Shown one piece after another: positions 50,271 through 61,000 of a DNA stretch of 64,000 nucleotides. Positions within the stretch are counted from its first letter, which is position 1, and each line of letters starts with the position of its first letter. The position numbers and the translations under genes were made by a program. Under the pieces are notes generated by a model that was given only the letters and a program-made list of their open reading frames with translations, did not search any database and was not told where the DNA came from. The stretch comes from Phorcus lineatus (taxonomy: Eukaryota > Mollusca > Gastropoda > Trochida > Trochidae): positions 7,097,755-7,161,754 of the forward strand of contig OV121091.1 in NCBI GenBank assembly GCA_921293015.1, given 5' to 3'.

Positions 50271-51177
50271 TTGTAAGCTTATGATTGTATATATGTAAGT
50301 ATAAATTCATTTGCGTGGTAAATCTGCTGAAGGTATTTTGGTTTCAGTTAATGATGTTAGGTAAGTATGCATGGATAATGATAGCCTGCTTAAGCGGTTG
50401 AACAAGTGAAAAAATTTCGTTTTTTTGTGTGCAGGAATTCTATCTGACATTTGTATCCGTACGTTTCCACCTTCCGACGGTTGATAAATAACTACCAAAA
50501 TAGTCCTTGTGTGGGTAATATGACGTCCATAAGTAACATATTTTCCTTTAAACTAGCTTCAGTATCTATTCAGTATACACATTAGCGTGACCCAATAGCT
50601 AACTGCGTAACGTAAACCTGTGCAACCTGTATAGCGTATCAGTTAATACCTATCCGAGCTCACTCAGCTAGCCCGCTAGGGGGAGTTGCAGCGACCAGGG
50701 CTTATCTCATGTCACTTCGATAAAATACTTGCTGTTATAAAACATCGGATATTAAGAGGATTATGGGTACACACGGGGACTGAGAGGGTTTTTAATTCTA
50801 CATAACTCCCCGTCTACCCGGAAGCACCTGTGTCTTTCATCTAGGAGACGTAGTCCAGTTCCCAGCGTAAAGGGGGCGGGTCTGCCCCAACATCCCACTG
50901 TCCCAAGTCAAGCATCAAATCTCAGTTGTGTTCAGCATGATCTTTCTTTGAACTGTGAGTATTGCCCTAAGACAGTGGCCATATCAACATCAACAGCAAA
51001 TAAAACACAGTTGCTTTTAGCGGTTGGGATGGTTAGATCACTTGACCTTTGAACTTAATTACATGACCCCTGCGATTTAAAGTCAAGGAAATGTTAGTTG
51101 TTTTTGTTAGATTGAATTAAATTTATATGTTATCATTATTGTTGTGAAATAAAGGGACGAAAAAATAAACCATTGAG

Positions 51178-51208
51178 GTATGTATGTATGTATGTATGTA
51201 TGTATGTG
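51178..51208. repeat. TATG tetranucleotide repeat
   Basis: About seven TATG units. Confidence 0.9.
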
Positions 51209-51749
51209 TGCACATGCATGACAGCAGAAAGATACCCGTCTAAATCACCACGCCCATTAGGTTATAGTAAATCTTAAGCTTTGAGGACAAGTTTGATGTA
51301 AGACTGGCAATCATCAGTGGGACACGCTGTCACGCCAGCTAGCTAGTCGATCGGTGTGTAATGAAATGTCCGGGTTTCCTGTGTACAGTCAGTCACTGGA
51401 CTCAGCGTGTCATTTCCTCACTGCATTGTATGTGCCTGTAGACGGTCATCACTCACTTCCGCTGTGCTGGGTAGAGAGGACGAAGGTCATGTAATTAGTC
51501 ACGTCCAATCAGTCAAAATGTAGAGATAGAACTATGTCCACTACGCCAGTTAGCTAGGTGTGCCCATCTTGTTATCGTCATTGTCGTAACTGCTTGCCCC
51601 ATTTGTGTACCTAAGGGTTGTTTATATGTGAAGAATTCCCCCCTCTTACTTTGATTTCACTGTCCCTCTCTCTCAATCTCAAAATCCTTCTCAAATTCGG
51701 TCCATCACTCCGCAATATCTCATAAAATCTCTCTACATATTTAAAGCTT

Positions 51750-51990
51750 TAAAAGGGAAGTCGTATTGGGGTATTTTTGGTGTAAACAAACGAACACGAA
51801 AGGGAACATTCAAGTTTATACATGACTGTTTCGAGTACATGATTATAATATAACCCGCGGTTGAATCAGTGAATGAAAACTGAAGCCATATACATCAGCT
51901 CTTCGAGTGTGAAACCCCTTGCTACAGAGTTACAAGACACTGTTGATTAATCATACCACAAATCTTTTGTAAATGTGTGGATAGACATAT
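51750..51990 (+). repeat. Dispersed repeat family A, plus-strand copy
   Basis: Has GGGGTATTTTTGGTGTAAAC, GTACATGATTATAATATAAC and GCTACAGAGTTACAAGACAC in the family order. It is the shortest of the copies that keep both parts. Confidence 0.65.
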
Positions 51991-54261
51991 AGTTGGTGTT
52001 TATGATGTTTTAAATTCAGTGAAGGTTCGATAAGCGCCTTTTTCATGTCATTTTCCTCAAGACAACATTGTGGGCCGCAGCCGATAGGCCAGCCTCTTTA
52101 AATCTCTATCCAACTGAAACCCTCTCTCTCTCAAACTTCTAATCTCAAACCATCAACCCGCACAACGATCCGTCAGGACTGACTGCGCTGTTGAATGGTT
52201 CACTTGAATTGAAATCATGAGAGTACATTTTCCTTTTAGCTGGTTTTATTACGTGCTGTGGGATATTCTGGGAAAAGTGAGAGACGATCGAGTGACTATT
52301 CGTCATGTCCGTAATGAGCAATGACACGTTCAGCTTTGTCGCATAAATAGGTCAGTGGGTCGTCAGTTCCTAGAAATTATGTTTATTTGTTTTATTTTAC
52401 TCAAAATCTCCTATATCTCAGGTGGTTAAGTGTCACCTTAACTTTTCGATAAAAAAATGTTTTACAGAAACTGATTGCTTCGCAGAAACACAATTACGGG
52501 TAATTCGAGAAGTTTGAGCAAGGTTGATCTCTAAAGTTTTCTTTCATATTCTATTCAATTGATAGTCATTTACATCTTAACCCATATGTTATCGGTTTAA
52601 ACGAATAACTGCATTTCACTTGATTAAACCGGAAGCAGTTGAAAATTATCTATATCTATTGATTGACTGTTCGTAATTATGCAATATGTTGTTTTATACG
52701 AAAGGGAGATCATTTCGGAGTTGCCCCCCTTTGACCACTGTCTTCCATCTTTCAAGTTACGTACCTCGCGATTTTATGTTCAACAAGCGATAGCATTAAT
52801 TGTAATGAAAACATTCTTTTCTTTAGTTTCCATATTTTGTGGTACAGGCAAAGACAAATATTCAACACATAAATACAGTTACATACACCTATATATACTA
52901 GATATACTAATGAGTAGATTATTTTCCAAGCAGTAAAGTTGACCAGTATTTAAAAAACATTTCTTCAGTTTCTGTAGATAGAAAAACATATCTTGACAAA
53001 TCGTAATATTGTACAATTTCACTCTTAAGATAGTCTGACTTTGGTTTAAAATCATTAATGCTACATCAATAAATCTACAGTTAGACTAGTAAAAGGAGTG
53101 CATTTACAGGATTGTTGTTTTTTCCTTTCATTCCCAAAATGAAATGATGATTATATTTGTAAATCCAGTTTTGACTGTACAGAGTATAACCTTGATTCTA
53201 TTTCTTCCACAATTTGACATAATATTTGCTAGTTACTTTTTCCCCAACACTGATGTCACATTGATCACTGGATATTTCACACTGACTGGAGGAGCGATAT
53301 GCTTATGAGCTAAGAATATATTCAGGCGTCAGATCGAACGAGAAATGTCTAGAAGTATATATAGTAAGTGAGAGTCACCTAGCCCAGTACTCAGCACGGA
53401 GTGGGCTATGGGTGAGCTGGCTCTATATGTTGGCAAGTCGCGGGTGTTAGCTAGGTAATCATAGCTCACGCACAGAGCAGATAACGGTCTCGTATAAGCA
53501 GTTTACTTCTATAAACTCCTCCCCACTTTGAGCTGTTTTAAAGTGAGTTTTGTTATCATGAATGTTTTTTAACTTGATACTAATATCGGTTATTATGTAA
53601 CACTTTTAGCGTTCAAACTAGCTCTGTGAAACATGGGACTTAGAAATGAAATAACGTTGCGGATCATATTCCAGAGTCTCATATCGTTGCCGGAGTCGAC
53701 CTAAAATCTGTTAGATCTTCGTATGTGAATCAGTCAGCATATCACTGTGAAGCTGTGCCTTTTTGCGCTTTTCAATCTCTTGCAATTTTGAATTTTGTGG
53801 TTTCAATGGAATCGTTACTTTATAATTCGTTGAGCAAAAGTCAAAGACTGTAAGAGCTAGCGCAACGTATATATATTGGTATGTTGTTCAATAAGCATGG
53901 CATTTTGTAGATGTGCCTTTAGGGTTTCAACTTCTTTGGATTTTTATTTTTAATTTCCATTAAAATGTGACTGAGAATTTAGTTCTTGCAGAAAAAACAT
54001 CTGCTGTAAGAGCTATCTCAAGAAACGTTGTAGCCTCTTTTCATAATGTAGATCAATCAGCACGTGTAGATGTAGCTAGGCCTCATTTGAGGGTTTTTCA
54101 TCTTTGTGTGTGATTCTGTTGAAAAGTAAAACAGTTTTGAATATAAGCATGTTCATAACTTTTCACTGTATGGACATACATTGTACGTCTATATGCTTCA
54201 CTCCTTAAGACTACGTCTGTCGTTCATCGGCTATTACCCAGCTTTCCTTTTCTTTGCGCAG
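51991..54261. other. Upstream region of the Rab5-like gene
   Basis: No gene or clear element recognised. It should contain the promoter and any untranslated first exon of the Rab5-like gene; neither could be placed. Confidence 0.55.
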
Positions 54262-54289
54262 ACGGCTAAACTAACGGACAGCGGACGAT
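54262..54289 (+). other. Rab5-like 5' UTR, 3' part, after an inferred intron
   Basis: A strong acceptor, CCTTTTCTTTGCGCAG, ends at 54261, 28 bp before the ATG. RAB5 has the same arrangement, which suggests an ancestral 5' UTR intron. Confidence 0.5.
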
Positions 54290-56064
54290 ATGAGTGGCCA
54301 AGGCAAGACCGGACAAGGTGGAGGGAAAGCTCAGCATGTGAAACTGGTGTTGCTAGGCGACCAGGGTGTAGGGAAGTCAAGTCTGGCTTTGCGCTTTGTG
54401 CGTGGAGAGTTCCATGAAAACAACGAGGCGACCATCGGAGGTGAGGGAGAAAGTGAGGGAGAGAGGGTGAGGAAGAGGGAGAGAGAGAGTGGGGGAGGGA
54501 GAGAAGAAAAATGGAGAGAGGGAGAGGGAGAGGGAAAGTGAGAGTGAGAGAGGGGGAGAAGGTGAGTAAGAGAGGGAGAGGGAGAGTTAGAGAGAGACAG
54601 CGAGAGCGAAAGGGGGGGATGCAGAGGGAGAGAGAGGGAGAGTAAGAGTATCAAGAGTCGTGAGGCAAATGAATGTGAAATACTCACAAGTACAAAGAAA
54701 CTTTCTGTTCAATATGCATATTTATATGTAATGTCAAAAGGATAGTTTTCTGTTGGAAGATCGACATTCTTTTTTCTTCTTCATAAGATCCCTTAGAAAG
54801 AAATTATACAGTTATGATACAACTAAACTTGTCTGTTTGATTAAAGTGGTCTTACGAAAAGTCCAGACTCCATTACTCCTATTTACTATACTCCTGTTGT
54901 TGATAACTTGAAGTGGTCTGTCGACAAAGGTAGATATGGGATGTTTGTTCTCTTGGACTTGTCTTCCGCCTTTGATACTGTGGATCACCAACTTTTGACA
55001 GATATTGTAGGTATTTGCGGGACTGCCCTCAAGTGGTGTGTGTTCTACCTACAGAACAGAACCCAATCTGTATGTGTAAAGGACATCATGTCTACAGCAA
55101 CTGCACTGAAATGTGGAGTACCCCAGGGCTCAGTTCTTGGGCCCCTTCTTTTCACCCTGTATACCAAACCACTTGGATCTCTTATCAGTGACCAGCGTAT
55201 TGCCGATCACTTTAACGCCGACGACTTCCAGCTCTTAATTAACTTTACCAGTGATGCACAGTCAGACTGAAGTTTGTATCAGAATTGAGTCATGTGTAAA
55301 ATGTGTTCAAACCTGGATGGCCAAGAATATACTTCAGCTCAAAAGTGCCAAAACTGAACTCATGATAGTCTCTTCGAAAATGAGATTACAGAAATGTGCT
55401 ATAGACCATCTGAAGATCAACAATGTAGAAATTCCTGTTTCACATTGCGTAAAAAATGTAGGTGTCATGTTGGACCAAAATCTCTCCATGGAACAACCAC
55501 CTGTCAAAGGTCTGCCATTAGGAACCTAAGGAACATCGGTTCTATACGCCATCTGCTTACTCGACAGCTACCTTGATGAAATCTCTCGTGTTATCGCTAC
55601 TACTGCAATAGTCTTATGATTGGTATCAACAACGACCATCTTCATAGACTGCAGAAGCTTCAGAACACTGCCGCCAGGATCATCACACACACACACCAAA
55701 CTATCCAGTCATATCCAGTCTGCCTTAAAATCTCTTCGCTGGTTGAGAATAAGAGAAAGAATAGAGTTCAAGGTCCTGACTCTAACCTGCTCCACTCTAC
55801 ATTCAAGCCCTTGTCTCACCCTACATACTGCAGAGGAATCTGAGGTCTGCTGACCAATTGCTTCTTGTGATGTCTCCATACACATTAAAAACACTCAGCA
55901 GCAACTCTATGGAACAATCTCCCTACTGACATTAAATCTGCTCCTACTCTCTCAAGTTTCAGGTCTCATCTCAAGACATTCCTGTTTTTAAGTTACTAAC
56001 TTTTACTACATGTTTGCCCTTACAGCATGGTCAAATGTTGTGGAGTCGCATTACAAATGTCGTA

Positions 56065-56095
<31 letters not shown>

Positions 56096-57107
56096 TACTT
56101 ACCTGTCTTTTCTTCACTTACCTGTCTTTTCTTCCTAGCCGCCTTCCTGACGCAGACGACATCTGTAGAGAACCAGACGATCAAATTCGACATCTGGGAC
56201 ACGGCTGGTCAGGAGCGCTATCACAGTCTTGCGCCCATGTATTATAGAGGCGCTCAGGCAGCCATTGTAGTCTACGACGTCACAAGCGCCGTGAGTGCAC
56301 ACTTCGATGGAGGAAACTTCATTGATTTTAGTTTAAGATGATTAAGCTTTAGCCTTTTCATAAAGCCTTTTATGTTTGCGATACGTGCACGCCAATGTTG
56401 ATGCTAATGCTGTTGTTGACTTTTTGTTAGTGTGAAGAATCGTAGAGATTTTTTTCGTGTGGTATCAGTCATAACATGTCGTATTCAAAATCATTTCGTC
56501 TTCCAGAATACATACAACAGGGCACTAGCATGGATACGAGAGCTCCGCCAACAGGCCAACTCTCAGATAGTGCTGGTACTGGCGGGAAACAAGGCTGATA
56601 TAGCAGGTCCCAGTAGAGCTGTGCTCACAGAGGTAAACTTGACCATTTACTCTCTCCATTTCGCATAGCGTGTGTGCCAAAATTCTCTTGCTTTATATAA
56701 TTCATCTTTCTTTCACAGGACGCCAACTCATATGCCAATGATAACGGATTGATATTTGCTGAAACTAGTGCCAAGACTGGCATGGGTGTCAACGACATTT
56801 TTCTCAAAGTGGGTGGGTATCTTCTGAAGCACCTCTCCGATGGCCCTGCCATGGACAATAAGTAACATAATGTTGTATTGACCAATGTATGCTAAAATTT
56901 TCTAAGGCCTTATTCAATGAGTACAAAATGTAAAATATATAGCAACCATTAGATCCGTGTCATAAATTCTACATGTACGTGGTTGTACATGTTACAGCAC
57001 AGCGGCTGGCCCGGCGGGTCGGGCAAGGAGTGGGCGGAGATTCCGGCAAACGAGAAGGAGTTCGGCTCAAGGGCGAAGGGGAGGCCAAGAAAGGGGGTTG
57101 CTGCTAA
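54290..57107 (+). CDS. Divergent Rab5-type small GTPase (RAB5 duplicate)
   Basis: Five coding exons: 54290-54440, 56139-56290, 56507-56632, 56719-56812 and 56998-57107, all GT-AG, 210 aa. The exon 4 donor at 56813 joins in phase to give DIFLKVAQRL, matching DIFLAIAKKL of RAB5; reading through instead gives a false stop. GTPase motifs are complete: GDQGVGKSS (23-31), ATIGAAFLTQ, WDTAGQE with Q75, [20 protein letters not shown] shared with RAB5, GNKAD, ETSAK. The protein ends EAKKGGCC, a double-Cys prenylation site. The P-loop differs from RAB5 (D-Q-G for E-S-A) and switch I Tyr48 is Asn. Coding intron positions and phases equal those of RAB5. A functional endosomal Rab of the Rab5 subfamily is expected; its specific role is unknown. 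Confidence 0.93.
54441..54655 (+). repeat. Purine-rich (GA/GGGA) tract starting at a splice donor
   Basis: About 215 bp, almost all A and G on the plus strand, beginning with the first base of Rab5-like intron 1. It contains several GTGAG strings, the best being GGTGAGTAAG at 54561. Confidence 0.9.
54890..56095 (+). mobile_element. L2-type LINE in intron 1 of the Rab5-like gene
   Basis: Reverse-transcriptase motifs: [49 protein letters not shown] (catalytic DD with Asn for Tyr), [13 protein letters not shown] and [13 protein letters not shown]. Frames change at several places and the C-terminal part ([16 protein letters not shown]-like near 55910-55960) is broken. A short UTR and an ATT run (56068-56095) mark the 3' end, only 43 bp before exon 2. 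It lies in the sense orientation of the gene. Confidence 0.9.
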
Positions 57108-57695
57108 TTACAGCACCCGGTTCTGGATCTGTCAGTGCCTTCAAGGGGCACCTCCTCTGGGTGCTCATCTCTCAGGTTATTGAACGTGTAGATAGCTTAG
57201 AAACTTGGCTCTATCACGTCAATCTGTCGTTATCTTTTGACATTTGTAATTGAGCCTGCAATATTGGCCCACTTGATGAATACGCGTCACTGTAATATTT
57301 GTATATAAATGCACCTACTTGGTAATCTAATCATAGTTGACATTTTGAAACGAATACGTGAATACGACACACTGCTAACACAATGGTTGCTCTAATGACG
57401 TCCAGCTGATGCCCAGTACGTCCCTCGTTTGCTCAGCTAGATTGTCTGTATATATATGTGTATATATGTTAATGTGTGGCACGCTGGTGAGTACGGAATG
57501 TATGTCCAGGCGAGGTTGGCGATGGATGGATTGATGGAACTGATGGAGTCAGTGCTGGTGAGCTTGTGACAGTCCTTGGCATTCCCAAGTCAACCCTTTC
57601 CATTCCTTGTTGAGATATGCTCGAATCTGTCATTGATTTGTTATTGTTGTAATAATGGTGCTTGCACTAAAATAAATCTCTATGAACTGACTACG
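57108..57695 (+). other. Probable 3' UTR of the Rab5-like gene
   Basis: Follows the stop codon. AATAAA at 57671-57676, with a T-rich stretch after 57690, fits a poly(A) site. No other gene is seen here. Confidence 0.55.
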
Positions 57696-58539
57696 TGTCG
57701 TATTTTATTATTTGATCGGGAATAAGATGTGTCCTGCCTCTCTTGCTGCAGTGGCCATAAGCGGTGTGTTCCCGTGTATTCTACAGTACAATGGTGCTAC
57801 GGTTCTTTAGTGAACACATATCATCGAACTGATCAGTTTAATTCAATGATAATAGTACACAATCTATACATGACCGTAACGTTGGTCAGTTCTGATGATC
57901 TGCCTCTGAACTAGGTGATAGTTGATGTAAAGATCTAATACTCGAACTCAATTATGTATCACATAACTCAATTGCGTCACTGAAGTTCATACAATAATGC
58001 TTATGTCGTTACTACAGGCTGATGCTGCATATCACACTAAAGGGATCAACCGAAGCAGACCTGTATAAATGCTCGAGAGGGCAATATCAGAGCGTTATCG
58101 GTTGAATACATCTATGTGCACATCACATAAAGATACGAATACATATACACGTTATAGCCAGCAACATAAGAGATTAATATGAAAATAAGATTTTGTGAAA
58201 TATAAGAAATATTACATAAGAGTAATTATTACGACTTGATGTGACCTAAGTTTATATACTCTGGTGGAAACTGCACCTAAACTTCGCGAGTGTCTGCACT
58301 GGAGGAACCGTCACTGTGCCTCGTCTGCATTCTTCTCTTAATGACTTTATTTGTTAGAAAGTAGTAAATTTGAGGGATTAAAAATGATATTACCGACTTA
58401 AGAATTCGAAAGTGTGAAAACGAGGCCTTTCATCAGAAAGGAATTTAAAGCCCTAAATTAACATCCAATTTTGGCGGTTTAAATGACCTCTGATCACAAT
58501 TTTAGTTGATGGATAGACGCTTTAGCTCATATAGCCTTA

Positions 58540-59050
58540 AAGGCCAGATGATCTTATGACGTTGCGCCAGTCCGTCCATCCGACCGTCTGTAAACTTTTC
58601 ACTTTTTCCTTGAGAACTCAATTCTTTTGTACAGTTACCTAAAGTCAATAAGATTAATAAATTGTAGATTTAGTCACTTCGTTGCCCTAAATAACGGCCC
58701 ATGGGTTATGCCCCAACTACTAAATATTTTTTCACTTTTTGTTTTATAAATCGCAAAAATCAGTCATTTACAATATTGAATGAAATATCGGGTTGGTGAC
58801 TCAGTGCAAATTTATGAAGTCCCGTGGGCATGTCCAAAAACTATTTTAATCTTCTCTTCCAGAATTACAGCCCTAGCAAGATGAAATCTTGATTACAGGA
58901 ACCTTGGTCAATGGGGATTAGGAACTGTAGGTTTGGTGACTGTGTTGCCCCTTCTTCTCTAGGACATATAGCCCTAGAACGATGAAATATTAATAGTGAC
59001 TCTTTGGCTGTGGTCCCGTTCTGTTTTGTTGTGTTATAAAACCAACGATG
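58540..59050. repeat. Degenerate repeat of unknown family
   Basis: Three loosely related stretches about 130-170 bp apart share TTTAGTCACTTCGTTGCCC or GGTTTGGTGACTGTGTTGCC type sequence, with GCCCTAG-AGATGAAAT motifs in two of them. A diverged tandem or composite repeat; non-coding. Confidence 0.4.
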
Positions 59051-59099
59051 GTCTTAGGCGTAAAAAGCTTTACATGCGTGCCGACTTAAGATGAGAACA

Positions 59100-61000
59100 C
59101 TTAACTGAGATAAATCAAAACCCCTGATAACTGCTTACAGAAAAATGTTGGTTTTGCCAAAGATGATATGTATTATGAAGTGCTAAGTTCCATATTTGAT
59201 AATTTAGTTTTATTTAGGAGACGAATATGTCATGGATACCCTTCAACATTCATTTTTGTACTATAGTTATTTCATGCTATTTAACCATATCACCAAAATT
59301 GTTTTGAAAAGTTTGGTTACATTTGCTCCTTATTTAAAAATATCATTGAAAGGTATATCACTTAGAATATCACCAGGTGATTTATTATAATAAAGTTTAA
59401 GAGTTGATAATTGTATAGCGCTGTTAAATGTGTCAGAATCAACCATAACTATTCCGCCTTCAGTCTTTCATCATATCAATGTGCTCCTTTTACAGATCTC
59501 TTTTATCATCCCAGATAGAGATAAAGGATATCAATTCAAAGGATCGAATACAGTCATGTGAAGGATTGGCATTGAGTTACAAATAACGTTCTCATTCAGA
59601 AAGCGCTGATGTCTTTATTACGTTTATTTTTCAGTGTTAAATTTCTTTTTCTCCACACTGCCAAAAAGTTATTTTTTCCAGTCTTTTTCTTATATTGATT
59701 ATCCATAAATCATCAAGGTTTTCTGTGAAACTGATTCCTAGCACTTCCAAATCCCGATTAAACCAATAAATTTTCAAATTTGTTTTCAAGTTTGCGTATT
59801 ACCTGCCATTGAAACAATCCAGATTGCATAAGTCTTTTCAATATGTATTTTACAATCTGATTAAATGTGTTTCAATTGTTTCAATAGCTGCAAAAACCTC
59901 TCTACCGTACCAGTGTAGTTGGGTATCATCAGCATATTGGCCTAACTTGTATTCATTATCATCAATAACAATGCCTTTATTATTATAATTATTTCTAATC
60001 ATACAACATACATTTCAGCTAGAAAGAAAGATAAATATGGTGAAAGGGAAGCCCTTGTTTACAAACCCTTTCGTTTAAAAAAATTCTGATATGTGGCCAT
60101 TTTGTCTTACACAAGAAGATGTGTTACAAGTTAGTACAGTGATCCAGCGCATCATAAGTGGACCGAAAGTAAACTGGTCCGTGACTGAATTAATAAAATC
60201 CATAGAAACTGTGTAGAAGGCCTTTTCAAGGAAAATGAGAATTAATAAAACAATAAGAAATATATATATTTATTCAAATACGATGTCATATAAAAACCTT
60301 GGATTTTCAGTAATAGTAAACAGCAGAAAAGTCATTATTTTGAAAATCCATCCTTTAAGGTCTTTTACACGAAAAACCAATTGGGGATTCTGTCTACTCC
60401 TGGACTTTTGTTACTTTTCATAATTTTCACTTCGAAGGTTATTTCTTCAATACTGATATCTTTTTCAAGTTATTCCTTTAATTTGTCATTTAATGTTGGT
60501 GTCTTAAAGACCATTGTTTGATATCTAACGTTTCTCCAAAAATGTTGTTAGTTGTCACAAAATAGAAGTAGAATCTGTAATCTCTTCATATTTTTCAGTA
60601 ACATTATTTATTGATTTGCTGAAAAAAAATTTCTCTAGAAGTATTTTATAAATCTTTTTTCAAACAATAAAATCTTTTTGTCAATTTACATAACCTTTAA
60701 TTCCTCGCCCTTTTTTCCTCCAATTTATTCTTATTCTATGAAATTTTGGAGAGCAAGGCCTCTTCTTAGACTAAAACATTTTGTTTGATATTTTCTTCAC
60801 AATCTTTAATATTGTTTTACAATTCTGTTGTCTTATTATTAATGTCTTTTTTAGGAATGATACAGAAGAAATCGGTTTTCCTCTAATTTTCACAAGAAAT
60901 GTTGCCTAACACAGACAATCAAATAGTGCTAAATTCCCCGTATCCTCGTTTTGATCAACAATTATAATGTCTGGTTACAATCAGAATATTCTTCAATTGT
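59100..61000 (-). mobile_element. L1/Tx1-like LINE fragment
   Basis: On the minus strand, pieces of one non-LTR polymerase appear in order: KDCEENIKQNVL and NKNKLEE at about 60700-60810, a KVQ..ESPIGFSCK segment at about 60370-60440, KGIVIDDNEYKLGQYADDTQ with the catalytic DD at 59925-59985, WFNRDLEVLGISF at about 59740, and a WDDKRDL segment near 59505. Stops are very frequent, so it is old. The 3' end is not defined. Confidence 0.75.

Noticed and set aside
54331-54687. A Ser/Leu-rich 118-codon minus-strand frame
   Set aside because: It is the complement of the AG tract and of RAB5-like exon 1; low-complexity artefact.
56813-56865. C-terminus [17 protein letters not shown] for the Rab5-like protein
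   Set aside because: This reads past a good splice donor. Splicing at 56812 to 56998 restores the family sequence and the terminal double Cys, with an exon of the same length as in RAB5.
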